This document shows positions 7,903 through 16,476 of a stretch of DNA of 64,000 nucleotides, piece after piece. The DNA is from WHSW01 sp963742205. GTDB lineage: Bacteria; Actinomycetota; Thermoleophilia; Solirubrobacterales; 70-9. Both the position numbers and the translations under genes were made by a program. The stretch spans positions 62,001 through 126,000 of the forward strand of contig CAVUKZ010000002.1 of the NCBI GenBank assembly GCA_963742205.1, given 5' to 3'. Position 1 is the stretch's first letter, and each line of letters starts with the position of its first letter. The notes beneath the pieces were generated by a model. The model worked only from the letters and a program-made list of their open reading frames with translations. It was not told where the DNA came from and searched no databases.

Positions 7903-9020
7903 GCCGCCGGCCGGCGCGGGCTCACGCGCTCGCCGGCAAGCTCCAGCGAGGGCAGCTCGCCGGCGCTCTGCACCCGATTTCGCCCGGCGCGCTTGGCCGT
8001 GTAGAGGGCCCGATCGGCGGCCTCGATCAGGTCGTCGTAGCGGGCTTGGCCAGGAAGGTGAACCGCGACGCCGCAGCTCAGCGTGAGCGGAGGGTCCGCG
8101 CCCGCGAACTCCGACCGGACACCGAACCGGAGTCGCTCGGCAAGCGCCACCGCCCCCGCCTCGTCGGTGTCCGGGGCGACGACCGCGAACTCCTCGCCGC
8201 CGATCCGCGCCGTGACCTCCACCGAGCGGGTGATGTCCTCGAGGATCATCGCGACGCGCTTCAGGGCGCGATCGCCGGCCGGATGGCCGTGCGCGTCGTT
8301 GTAGCGCTTGAAGTGGTCGAGATCGAGCACCACCAACGCCAGCGGACGCCTCGTCCGCTCGGCGCGAGCGAGCTCGCGATCGAACTCGTACCGCAGGGCC
8401 CGGCGGTTGTCGAGTCCGGTCAACGGATCGGTGCGCGCGGCGTCCTCCAGCCGCGCCACCTCCGCCCGCATCTGCGCGGCGAGCCCGACCATCACGAAGG
8501 CGGCAACGGCGGCTGTGCCTGCCACCATCGCCAGCTGGAGTCCCTCCGGCATCGCCGACGGACCCACGATCCGCAGCGCCAGCCAGTAGCCGGCGACCGC
8601 GATCACACCGTGCGCCGCCGTGCCCCAGTGCGACAGGTAGCCGCCAGCGGCGATCACGACCCAGGCCAGGTACAGCGCGTAGGCCGCCGACGCCTCGGGT
8701 CCGGCGAACGAGATCACCAGCACCACCAGCACGGTCCCGAACCCCGGTGCCGCGACCAGCATCCACCACGGGATCCGGTCGAAGGCCACGATCAGACCGA
8801 TCGCGGACGCGAAGGCAACCAGAGCGATCACAGCGAGGACGACGCTGTCGCGCTCGGGCGATCCCGGCAGGGCCAGCGTCGCCACGAGCAGCAAGGCCCC
8901 GAAGCCGAAGAGATAGGCGAGCGTGCGGGCGATCGCACCGCGCTCGCCAGGTCGGCCGAGGTGGTGCTCGGGGTCGCGCCAGTCAAGCCGCGCGGCGGCG
9001 ACCGATGCGATCCGCTTCAC
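7899..9020 (-). CDS. Membrane GGDEF diguanylate cyclase
   Basis: 373 aa from GTG 9020. Five or six hydrophobic segments span about residues 33-183 without a recognised sensor domain name, followed by a GGDEF domain (about 195-350). The active-site loop is GGEEF (274-278) and the metal-binding DLDHFKRYND (233-242) is intact, so it should make c-di-GMP from GTP. No RxxD inhibitory site precedes the loop. The purine-rich GGGGAAAGAAAG before GTG 9020 supports this start; a TTG at 9062 would add 14 residues. Its possible counterpart is the EAL protein at 32.8 kb. Confidence 0.88.
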   Translation of the reverse strand: MKRIASVAAARLDWRDPEHHLGRPGERGAIARTLAYLFGFGALLLVATLALPGSPERDSVVLAVIALVAFASAIGLIVAFDRIPWWMLVAAPGFGTVLVVLVISFAGPEASAAYALYLAWVVIAAGGYLSHWGTAAHGVIAVAGYWLALRIVGPSAMPEGLQLAMVAGTAAVAAFVMVGLAAQMRAEVARLEDAARTDPLTGLDNRRALRYEFDRELARAERTRRPLALVVLDLDHFKRYNDAHGHPAGDRALKRVAMILEDITRSVEVTARIGGEEFAVVAPDTDEAGAVALAERLRFGVRSEFAGADPPLTLSCGVAVHLPGQARYDDLIEAADRALYTAKRAGRNRVQSAGELPSLELAGERVSPRRPAA

Positions 9021-9131
9021 CTTTCTTTCCCCTACAGGCACTCCATCGCCTAGACCCCCCAAGAATTTCCGTTCACGACATTACCCGCGGGTACCACCAG
9101 TTACCCATACGGTCGTTCACTCGAAGTGGAT

Positions 9132-9737
9132 CTACCGGACGTCGCGCTCGTAGACCAGTCGCGACCCCGCCGGGAGCAGTCGACCGGCCGCGATCTCGCG
9201 GCGCTCGTCGGACGCGAGCTCGGCCCGACCGGCCTCGAGTGCGTGGTAGGGGGTCGGAATCTCGGCGAGGGGGCGAAACCGTGCCTCGAGGGCCGCTCTG
9301 ACGCGCGCGAGTGGGATCACGTCGGGCGCGAGCTCCGGACGTGGCGGGCGCTTGATCGAGTGCGCATCGCACCAGCGCAGTGTGGCCCCGTCGACCGCCT
9401 CGATCGCGAACTCGAAGATCACGAGCCGCGCCCCGGGCCGCAGTGCGTCCGCGAGCGCCCCGACCGCGCGGTCGAGGTCGTGCACGTGATGCAGCGACCG
9501 GATCGCCATCGCGGCGTCGAAGGCCTCCGGTTCGTCGAGGTCCTCGAGCCGTCCGCGCCGAAACCCGGGCTCGTCGGGAGCGGCTGGGTCGAGGCCGAGC
9601 ACCTCGTAGCCCTCGGCCGCGAATCGTCGTGTGCTGCGCCCGTCGCCGCAGCCGACGTCCAGGACGCGCGCCGGGGGCGGCGGCAGCCACCGGTCCGTGA
9701 ACGCCCACAGCTCGTCGTTCAGATGAGCGTCCGTCAA
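9132..9737 (-). CDS. Class I SAM-dependent methyltransferase
   Basis: 201 aa. SAM-binding motif I VLDVGCGDG sits near residues 23-31, the acidic motif II at LGLDPAA and a motif resembling post-I/III at AMAIRSLHHVHD, giving the Rossmann methyltransferase order. The substrate cannot be told. The start is a TTG whose last two bases overlap the TGA of the upstream deaminase (TTGA), so translation is probably coupled. The SAH released by a methyltransferase is a possible substrate of that deaminase, which is suggestive but not proof. Confidence 0.8.
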   Translation of the reverse strand: MTDAHLNDELWAFTDRWLPPPPARVLDVGCGDGRSTRRFAAEGYEVLGLDPAAPDEPGFRRGRLEDLDEPEAFDAAMAIRSLHHVHDLDRAVGALADALRPGARLVIFEFAIEAVDGATLRWCDAHSIKRPPRPELAPDVIPLARVRAALEARFRPLAEIPTPYHALEAGRAELASDERREIAAGRLLPAGSRLVYERDVR

Positions 9738-10999
9738 ACCGGTGGCCCGGTGAGCCCAAGGCGCTGCGCGCGTTCGCGAGCCTGCGCGACGACCTCCGCC
9801 ACGTCCTCGACCACGCCATCGCGCATCAGGACCCGGCCGGCCACGACGGTCGCATCGACGATCGTCCCGCTGGCCGCGTAGACGAGTCCCGCGTCGAGCG
9901 CCCCGAGAGCGAGCTCGGGGTCGTCGGAGCGCACGAGCAGGAAGTCCGCCGGCGCTCCAACGCCGAGTTCGTTGCCGTCGAGGAGCCCGGAACGACGCCC
10001 GGTGGCGATCTCCAGTGTCTCCGACGCCGTCACCGCCGCGGGGTCGCGCGCCCGCTCCTTCTGCAGCAGGGCGAACGCCTTTGCCGAGGCCAGCAGATCG
10101 AGCGAGTTGTTTGACCCCGGCCCATCGGTTCCGAGTCCGAGCTCCACGCCGACCTGGCGGGCGTCGGTGTACGGGAACACCCGTCCGACGGCCAGCTTCA
10201 GGTTTGCGACCGGGTTGGTGACCACGGTCGCGCCGCGCTCGGCGATCAGCTCGAGCTCCGCGCGGTCGAGCCAGCATCCGTGCGCGAGCACCGTGCGCGG
10301 CCCGAGCAGCCCGAGCTCGTCGAGGTAGAACGCCGGGCGCTTGCCGTGCTGGGCCAGCGAGCCCTGGACCTCCTCCTCCGTCTCGGAGAGATGGATCTGC
10401 ACCGGGACCTGGAGCTCCTGCGCGCGCTCGGCGATCCAGCGCAGCGACCGCTCGGACAGCGAGTAAATCGCGTGTGGCGCAAATCCGGGCCGCGCGAGCA
10501 CCCCGCCGATCTCGGCCACCCGGGCGAGATGGCGGTCGGCGTCGGCGCAGGCGCGCTCGGACTTCGCCGGGTCGCCGTCGTCGATCAGCGGCGAGCCGGC
10601 CACGGCCCGCACACCGGCGTCCTCGACCGCCCGCGCCGTGGCCTCGGCGCGCCAGTACATGTCCCAGAAGCTGGTCGTGCCGGTCCGGATCATCTCCACG
10701 CACGCGAGCCGGGCGCCCCAGTAGATGTCCTCATCGTCGAGCTGCTTTTCGACCGGCCAGATGTGCTTGGTCAGCCACTCCATCAGCGGCAGGTCGTCGG
10801 CGTAGCCGCGAAACAGCGTCATCGCCGCGTGCGTGTGGGCGTTGACGAGGCCCGGGACCAGGGCCATGCCGCCCGCGTCGAGCCGCTCGTCGCCGTCCCG
10901 CGCAGCGACATCTGGGCCCAGCTCGGTGATCGTCCCGTCCTCGCACCGCAGCCCAATCGCGGCTCCGTCGAGCGTCGCGTTGGTCACGGCCAGTCCCAC
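9734..10999 (-). CDS. Amidohydrolase, MTA/SAH deaminase-like
   Basis: 421 aa, matching the cytosine-deaminase-like branch that deaminates 5'-methylthioadenosine, S-adenosylhomocysteine or similar adenosine compounds. Metal and catalytic residues are visible in NAHTHA (about 53-58), HLSETEEE (about 207-214), AHGCW (about 240) and GTDGPGSNN (about 292-300). The GTG start follows a TACGCT -10 box by six bases. It is coupled to the methyltransferase downstream, and a purine nucleoside phosphorylase lies 1.7 kb away, together suggesting methylthioadenosine salvage. Aminodeoxyfutalosine deaminases belong to the same family and cannot be excluded. Confidence 0.85.
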   Translation of the reverse strand: MGLAVTNATLDGAAIGLRCEDGTITELGPDVAARDGDERLDAGGMALVPGLVNAHTHAAMTLFRGYADDLPLMEWLTKHIWPVEKQLDDEDIYWGARLACVEMIRTGTTSFWDMYWRAEATARAVEDAGVRAVAGSPLIDDGDPAKSERACADADRHLARVAEIGGVLARPGFAPHAIYSLSERSLRWIAERAQELQVPVQIHLSETEEEVQGSLAQHGKRPAFYLDELGLLGPRTVLAHGCWLDRAELELIAERGATVVTNPVANLKLAVGRVFPYTDARQVGVELGLGTDGPGSNNSLDLLASAKAFALLQKERARDPAAVTASETLEIATGRRSGLLDGNELGVGAPADFLLVRSDDPELALGALDAGLVYAASGTIVDATVVAGRVLMRDGVVEDVAEVVAQARERAQRLGLTGPPV

Positions 11000-11005
11000 G
11001 GACTC

Positions 11006-11011
11006 AGCGTA
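11006..11011 (-). promoter_or_regulatory. -10 box TACGCT, leaderless start at 10999
   Basis: TACGCT on the minus strand, six bases before the GTG of the amidohydrolase, in the 27-bp divergent gap. Confidence 0.55.
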
Positions 11012-11026
11012 TGCGAGTCTTCCGCC

Positions 11027-12664
11027 GTGCGTGAGGACGGCGTTCGCGATGACCTCGCCGAGGTGCTCGAGCGCCGTCGGCTAGCTGGCGACGACGCGCG
11101 CCCGGAGGCGGTCGAGCGCCGTCACGCAACCGGCGCCCGCACGGCGCGTGAGAACCTCGCCGACCTGGTCGACCCGGGCAGCCTGGTCGAGTACGGCGGG
11201 CTCGCGATCGCGGCGCAGCGCCACCGGCGCGAGACCGCGGAGCTGATCGCCCGCACGCCCGCCGACGGGCTGATCGCCGGAACGGCGCGGATCAACGGCG
11301 ACCTGCACGGCGAACGCGCGGCGTGCGCGGTGCTCTCCTACGACTACACGGTGCTGGCCGGGACCCAGGGGGCGATCGGCCATCGCAAGAAGGACCGCAT
11401 GTTCGAGCTGATCGAGCGTCTGCGCCTCCCCACGGTCCTGCTCGCGGAGGGCGGCGGCGGGCGCCCTGGGGACACCGACTACGCGGTCGTCTCGGCGCTC
11501 GACACGCGCGCCTTCGCGCTCTGGGCGCGGCTCGCCGGGCTGGTGCCGCGGATCGCGATCGTCTCCGGCCGCTGCTTCGCCGGCAACGCTGTGCTCGCCG
11601 GTTGCTCGGACCTGATCGTCGCCACCGAGACGACCGCGCTCGGCATGGGCGGACCGGCGATGATCGAGGGTGGCGGCCTCGGGACCTTCGAGCCCGAGGC
11701 GATCGGCCCGCTCGCGGTCCAGGCGCCAAACGGGGTCGTCGACGTCGCGGTCGCCGACGAGGCCGAGGCGGTGGCCGCCACCAAGCGCCTGATCTCCTAC
11801 TTCCAGGGGCCGCTCGCCGACTGGGAGGAGCCCGACCAGGCGCTGCTGCGCGACGTCGTCCCCGAGCGCCGCCGCCGTGCGTACGACGTCCGGGCCGCGA
11901 TCGAGGGGCTCGCGGACACCGGCTCGGTGAGCTTCCTGCGCGAGGCCTTCGCCCCCGAGATGGTCACCGCGCTCGCGCGCCTCGAGGGGCGCGCCGTCGG
12001 CGTGATCGCCAACAATCCGATCCGGCTCGCCGGAGCGATCACCAGCGATGGCGCCGACAAGGCGGCCCGCTTCATGCAGCTCTGCGACGCCTTTGGGCTG
12101 CCGATCGTGTCGCTGATCGACACGCCGGGGATGATGGTCGGCCCGGAGGCCGAGGAGACCGGTCTGGTGCGCCACTGCTCGCGCCTGTTCGTCGCCGGCG
12201 CGAGCCTCCGGGTTCCATTCGCGGCCGTGATCCTGCGCAAGGCCTATGGGCTCGGCGCCCAGGCGATGGCGGCGGGCAGCATGCACGAGCCGCTGCTCAC
12301 GGTCGGCTGGCCCACCGCCGAGCTCGGCGCGATGGGGCTCGAGGGCGCGGTGAAGCTCGGCTTCCGCCGCGAGCTCGACGCGATCGCCGACGAAACCGAG
12401 CGCGCGCAGCGACTCGAGGAGATGGTCGCCCACGCCCACGAGCACGCCAAGGCGCTCAACGCCGCGACCCTGTTCGAGCTCGACGACGTGATCGACCCGG
12501 CGGAGACCCGGCGCCTGCTCGCGTCGACCTTCGCGGCGGCGACGGCGCACACCGACGCGCCGCCGCAGACGCCGCTGGCGTTGACACCTGGTGATTGGGC
12601 GCCACCCCGCACGCCCGGACGCGGAAGCAGGAAAAATGTCCGCGGCGGAGCCGCGGACAAGTGA
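11027..12664 (+). CDS. Acyl-CoA carboxylase, carboxyltransferase subunit
   Basis: 545 aa, COG4799-type fused beta/alpha carboxyltransferase, which moves CO2 from biotin to an acyl-CoA. The N-half carries TARENLADLVDPGSLVE and the GRCFAGNAVLAGCSD oxyanion region; the C-half carries NNPIRLAGAITSDGADKAARF and LIDTPGMMVGPEAE, with a second oxyanion loop near RKAYGLGAQAMAAGS. No biotin carboxylase or biotin carrier gene is nearby, so its partner lies elsewhere. Substrate unproven. GTG is 27 bp from the divergent deaminase start. Its last codons form the terminator hairpin of the opposing gene. Confidence 0.87.
   Translation: MREDGVRDDLAEVLERRRLAGDDARPEAVERRHATGARTARENLADLVDPGSLVEYGGLAIAAQRHRRETAELIARTPADGLIAGTARINGDLHGERAACAVLSYDYTVLAGTQGAIGHRKKDRMFELIERLRLPTVLLAEGGGGRPGDTDYAVVSALDTRAFALWARLAGLVPRIAIVSGRCFAGNAVLAGCSDLIVATETTALGMGGPAMIEGGGLGTFEPEAIGPLAVQAPNGVVDVAVADEAEAVAATKRLISYFQGPLADWEEPDQALLRDVVPERRRRAYDVRAAIEGLADTGSVSFLREAFAPEMVTALARLEGRAVGVIANNPIRLAGAITSDGADKAARFMQLCDAFGLPIVSLIDTPGMMVGPEAEETGLVRHCSRLFVAGASLRVPFAAVILRKAYGLGAQAMAAGSMHEPLLTVGWPTAELGAMGLEGAVKLGFRRELDAIADETERAQRLEEMVAHAHEHAKALNAATLFELDDVIDPAETRRLLASTFAAATAHTDAPPQTPLALTPGDWAPPRTPGRGSRKNVRGGAADK
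12632..12659 (-). terminator. Intrinsic terminator of the phosphorylase gene
   Basis: Perfect 10-bp stem TGTCCGCGGC/GCCGCGGACA with a 3-nt loop at 12637-12659, followed on the minus strand by five U residues (12636-12632). It lies 35-60 nt after the phosphorylase stop, inside the last codons of the plus-strand carboxyltransferase gene. Confidence 0.8.
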
Positions 12665-12694
12665 TTCGAGCGAGAGCGGAGGACGTGGCGGGAG

Positions 12695-13346
12695 TTATTC
12701 CAGGCGTGGCAGGACGGCCTCGAGAGTGGCCCGCAGTGATGCCGCGTTCGCGGCGCGGTTGGCCTCGATCTCGTCCAGGGTGAGCTCGCGGTCGCCCACG
12801 CCGTTGGCGAGGTTGTCGACCACGCACAGCGTCGCGTAGCGCAGCCCCAGCTCGCCAGCGATCACGCACTCCGACGCCACGGTCATCCCGACGACGTCGG
12901 CGTGCGCGGCGATCAGCCGGATCTCGGCGGGCGTCTCGAGGCGCGGACCGCGCGTCTGCCAGTAGATCGCCCTCGCCGATCGCCGCGATCCCCGCGTCGT
13001 CCAGAGCCGCGACCAGCGCGGCGCGCCATTCCGGGTCGAAGCCGGGGACGCGGTGGGCCTCCGGGCCCTCCAACGCGCTCAGCGGCTCCGCGTCGAGGGC
13101 GATGAAGTCGTCGGGGACCAGCAGCGTCCCCGGCCCGAGCTCGGCGCGCAGGCCGCCGACCGAGCTCAGCGCCAACACGCGGTCACAGCCCGAGTCGGCG
13201 AGCGCGCGCATCGTCGCGACGTGATCGATCCGATGCGGCAGCTCGTAGCCGGCGGCGACCTGGTGGCGCCGGACCATGTGCCAGTCACCCCCCGGCAGCT
13301 CCGCATCGTGAAGCGCGCTGCCCGCGATCACTCCGAGACCCGGCAT
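12695..13346 (-). pseudogene. Purine nucleoside/methylthioinosine phosphorylase, one frameshift
   Basis: The protein reads as one PNP/MTAP-family enzyme if one base is removed near 12978 (the run GGCGATCTAC should read GGCGTCTAC or similar). Before the break: MPGLGVIAGSALHD, GYELPHRIDH (phosphate binding) and LALSSVGGL; after it: GPRLETPAEIR and VGMTVASECVIAGELG, then CVVDNLANG. The Asn in the last motif is more like 6-oxopurine phosphorylases than MTA phosphorylase, so with the nearby deaminase it could act on methylthioinosine. About 216 aa when repaired, slightly short for the family. The indel is probably a sequencing error. Confidence 0.75.
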
Positions 13347-13356
13347 GGCCGCAGAG

Positions 13357-13362
13357 TAGCCT
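13357..13362 (+). promoter_or_regulatory. -10 box TAGCCT, leaderless start at 13373
   Basis: TAGCCT ten bases upstream of the GTG of the TauE/SafE gene. Confidence 0.5.
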
Positions 13363-13372
13363 GGCCCGCCCT

Positions 13373-14122
13373 GTGGATCCGCTTGAGGCAATCGCGATTT
13401 TCGTCGCCGGCATCGCGGCCGGGACGATCAACACGATCGTCGGCAGCGGCACCCTGATCACGTTCCCGGTGCTGATCGCGCTCGGCTACCAACCGCTGGT
13501 CGCCAACGTCTCCAACAACATCGGCCTGGTGCCGGGCGCGATCACGGGCGCGTACGGCTACCGGCGCGAGCTCTCTGGTCAGCGAGAGCGGGCGATCCAG
13601 CTCGGGATCTTCTCGGTCATCGGGGCGGTTGTCGGCGCGACGCTCCTCCTCGTGCTCCCCTCGTCAGCGTTCGACGCGATCGTCCCGGCGCTGATCGCGA
13701 TCGCGCTGGTCCTGGTCGTCGCGCAGCCAAAGCTGAACGCGTCGTTCGACCGACGCCGAGAGGAGGGGCACCGCAGCGCGACCGTCCGCGGCCTCGTCTC
13801 CGCCTGCGGTGTGTACGGGGGCTACTTCGGCGCCGCCCAGGGCATCCTGCTGATGGGCGTCCTCGGGCTCGCGATCGAGGACACCCTGCAGCGCCTCAAC
13901 GGGCTCAAGAACGTGCTCGCCGGGCTCAACAACTTCACCGCCGGGCTGATCTTCGTCTTCGCCGCGACGGTCAACTGGGGCGTGGCGGCCCTGATCGCCG
14001 GGGGCTCGGTCATCGGCGGCGTGCTGGGAGCGCGCTACGGCCGGCGCCTGTCGCCGACCGCCCTGCGGGTGCTGATCGTGATCGTCGGCACCGTGGCGAT
14101 CGTGCGCCTCCTCGTCGACTGA
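13373..14122 (+). CDS. TauE/SafE-family membrane permease
   Basis: 249 aa with about eight hydrophobic helices in two halves. Family signatures are GTINTIVGSGTLITFP (about residues 17-32) and its C-half counterpart YGGYFGAAQGILLMGVLG (about 142-159), plus the LNNFTAGLIF helix. TauE/SafE proteins export or import sulfite, sulfoacetate and related anions, but the substrate here cannot be read off. It is a single-gene unit divergent from the phosphorylase. Confidence 0.88.
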   Translation: MDPLEAIAIFVAGIAAGTINTIVGSGTLITFPVLIALGYQPLVANVSNNIGLVPGAITGAYGYRRELSGQRERAIQLGIFSVIGAVVGATLLLVLPSSAFDAIVPALIAIALVLVVAQPKLNASFDRRREEGHRSATVRGLVSACGVYGGYFGAAQGILLMGVLGLAIEDTLQRLNGLKNVLAGLNNFTAGLIFVFAATVNWGVAALIAGGSVIGGVLGARYGRRLSPTALRVLIVIVGTVAIVRLLVD

Positions 14123-14129
14123 CGGCCGC

Positions 14130-14936
14130 TCAGGCCGCTGCCAGCAGCCAGCGGAACGTGTTGTGAAAGCGGTACGAGCCGTCCTCTTGCCTGCGCGCGG
14201 CGGCCGCGCGCTCAACGGCCTCGCGAAACGCGTCGCGATCGACCGAGTCGGCGATCCCCGTGTGGACGAGGTCGAACTCCAGCGCGCCCTGTAGCTCAAC
14301 CGCGTCGGCCGTCTCGTACGGCACATCCACGGCGCCGGTCGCCAGCACGGCCAGCCCGGCCTCGGTTGCCAGGCCCTCGAGCACGCCCGGGCGGCCGAAC
14401 GCCGGGGCCGGATCCGCCTCGTCCTCCTCGTCGGCCGATGGGCCGAGCGCGCGGACGGCGTCGAAGAGGCCCTGCAGGTCGTTGTGCTCGCGCGGCCCCC
14501 ACACGCACACCGCCACGAGCCCGCCCGAGCGCGCCACCCGCCGCGCCTCGCGGAAGCCGTCGAGCCGCTCGGCCGTGAACTGAAACGAGTTGAAGCCCGT
14601 GACGACGTCGAACGAGTCGTCGTCCCAGGGCAGGTTCTCGATCGCTCCCACCCGCAGGTCGGCGTCACCCAGCTGGCCACGAGCGCGCTCGATCATGCCC
14701 TCGGCCGCGTCGATGCCGCTCACCGTCGCCCCGCGCGCGGCCGCGAGCGCGCACAGCTCGCCGGTGCCGCAGCCCATGTCGAGGAAGCGCGTCCCGGGAC
14801 CGACCGCGGCCTGCTCCAGCACCACCTCTCGGGCGGGATCGGCCAGCCGCGCCCAGTGTCGATCCCAGAGGTCGGCGGTCGCGCTCCACGACGGGCCCTG
14901 CTCGCCCGCGGTGCTCGGCCGCTCGTCTGACTTCAC
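14130..14936 (-). CDS. SAM-dependent methyltransferase (UbiE-like)
   Basis: 268 aa. Motif I is FLDMGCGTGE (about residues 50-59), followed by SGIDAAEGMI and NLPWDDDSFDVVTGFNSFQF, the typical small-molecule methyltransferase order. Substrate unknown. The GTG overlaps the TGA of the upstream carboxyltransferase (GTGA), so the two are coupled, perhaps in a DivIVA-carboxylase-methyltransferase operon running leftward from 17193. Confidence 0.82.
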   Translation of the reverse strand: MKSDERPSTAGEQGPSWSATADLWDRHWARLADPAREVVLEQAAVGPGTRFLDMGCGTGELCALAAARGATVSGIDAAEGMIERARGQLGDADLRVGAIENLPWDDDSFDVVTGFNSFQFTAERLDGFREARRVARSGGLVAVCVWGPREHNDLQGLFDAVRALGPSADEEDEADPAPAFGRPGVLEGLATEAGLAVLATGAVDVPYETADAVELQGALEFDLVHTGIADSVDRDAFREAVERAAAARRQEDGSYRFHNTFRWLLAAA

Positions 14937-16468
14937 GCGGGCGTGATCGGGTTGCGCCGCTCCGAGAACCGGCGGTCGCGGCCCTCGGCGAGCGCGAAGC
15001 GACGGATCACCTCGGCGCGCAGGTCGTCGGGCTCGATCACCGCGTCGATGACCATCTCCGAGGCGAGATGCAGGATGTCGATGTCGGCCGCGTACTCCTC
15101 GCGCTGCGCGCGCACGAACTCCTCCCGCTCGGCCTCGTCGTCGATCGCCTGGATCTGGTTGAAGAAGACCGCGTTGATCGCGGCCTCGGGACCCATCACG
15201 GCGATCGAGGCGCCCGGCAGCGCGATGCAGCAGTCGGGCTCGAACGCGGGCCCCGCCATCGCATAGAGGCCGGCGCCGTAGGCCTTGCGCACGATCACGG
15301 AGAGCTTCGGCACCGTCGCCTCGGAGACGGCGCTGATCATCTTCGCCCCGTGGCGGATGATCCCCTGGCGCTCGACCGCGGTGCCGATCATGAACCCGGG
15401 GACGTCGGCGAGGAACAGCAGCGGGACGTTGAACGCGTTGCAGGTCATGATGAACCGCGCCGCCTTGTCGGCCGAGTCGACGAACAGGACGCCGCCCTTC
15501 TGCCGCGGCTGGTTGGCGACGATCCCCACCACGCGCCCGTCGATTCGCGCGTAGCCGACCACCAGCTCCTTCGCCCAGCGTGCGTGGACCTCGCAGAACG
15601 AGTCGGCGTCGGTGATCGCGCCGATCAGGTCCTTGACGTCGAACGAGGTCTTCTCGTCGTCGGGGACGATCTCGGACACCGGCCGCTCGGACGACGGCTC
15701 GGCGGGCGGCGCCGCCGGCGGCGCCTCGCGCCAGTTGGCCGGCATGTAGGAGAGGTAACGCTGGGCGAGCTCGATCGCCTCGTCGTCGGACTTGACCAGG
15801 AAGTGCCCGCATCCCGAGACCGAGGTGTGCATCTTGGCCCCGCCCATCTCCTCGAGGCTCACCTTCTCGCCAACCACCATCTCCGCCATCCGCGGCGAGC
15901 CCAGGTACATCGAGGCGTTGCCCTCGCGCATGATCACGACGTCGCAGAAGGCCGGGATGTACGCGCCGCCCGCGGCCGAGGGGCCGAAGAGCAGGCAGAT
16001 CTGCGGCACCTTCCCGGAGAGCTTGACCTCGTTGTAGAAGATCCGCCCCGCGCCGCGGCGCCCGGGGAACATCTGGACCTGGTCGGTGATCCGCGCGCCC
16101 GCCGAGTCGACCAGGTAGATCATCGGCAGCTCCAGGGCGAGCGCCCGCTCCTGGATGCGCAGGATCTTCTCCACCGTCTTCGGGCCCCACGACCCCGCCT
16201 TCACGGTCGGGTCGTTGGCCATCAGGCAGACGCGGCGGCCGGCGATCGTCGCCAACCCGGTCACGACCCCGTCGGCGCCGAGCCCCTCGGCGTCCCAGTT
16301 GGCGAGCAGGCCCTCCTCGGCGAACGACTCCGCGTCGACGAGCCGCTCGACCCGCTCGCGAACGCCGAGCTTGCCCTGCTCGGCCGTCTTTTGGTGGTGA
16401 CGCTCCGGGCCGCCGGCGAGGGCCGCCTCGAGCGCGGCCTCGAAATCGGTTCTGACGCGCGTCCCCAT
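14933..16468 (-). CDS. Propionyl/acyl-CoA carboxylase beta subunit
   Basis: 511 aa, close to PccB/AccD length. Expected carboxyltransferase elements are LVDSAGARITDQVQMF (about 110-125), FGPSAAGGAYIPAF (oxyanion hole, about 152-165), GSPRMAEMVVGE, and in the C-half GGVLFVDSADKAARFI, FLADVPGFMIG and RKAYGAGLYAMAG. Most like propionyl-CoA or other short-chain acyl-CoA carboxylases, making methylmalonyl-CoA from propionyl-CoA; specificity is not proven. The biotin-carrying alpha subunit is not in this window. It starts eight bases after the DivIVA stop and overlaps the methyltransferase. Confidence 0.9.
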   Translation of the reverse strand: MGTRVRTDFEAALEAALAGGPERHHQKTAEQGKLGVRERVERLVDAESFAEEGLLANWDAEGLGADGVVTGLATIAGRRVCLMANDPTVKAGSWGPKTVEKILRIQERALALELPMIYLVDSAGARITDQVQMFPGRRGAGRIFYNEVKLSGKVPQICLLFGPSAAGGAYIPAFCDVVIMREGNASMYLGSPRMAEMVVGEKVSLEEMGGAKMHTSVSGCGHFLVKSDDEAIELAQRYLSYMPANWREAPPAAPPAEPSSERPVSEIVPDDEKTSFDVKDLIGAITDADSFCEVHARWAKELVVGYARIDGRVVGIVANQPRQKGGVLFVDSADKAARFIMTCNAFNVPLLFLADVPGFMIGTAVERQGIIRHGAKMISAVSEATVPKLSVIVRKAYGAGLYAMAGPAFEPDCCIALPGASIAVMGPEAAINAVFFNQIQAIDDEAEREEFVRAQREEYAADIDILHLASEMVIDAVIEPDDLRAEVIRRFALAEGRDRRFSERRNPITPA

Positions 16469-16476
16469 CCGGGGGT

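Noticed and set aside
6673..8769. 698-aa minus-strand frame opposite acetoacetyl-CoA synthetase
   Set aside because: High-GC shadow frame rich in Arg, Gly, Asp and Val with no motifs; both real genes below it are well supported.
12632..12659. CRISPR-like or repetitive element at the GC-rich hairpin
   Set aside because: A single inverted repeat with U-run is a terminator, not a repeat array.
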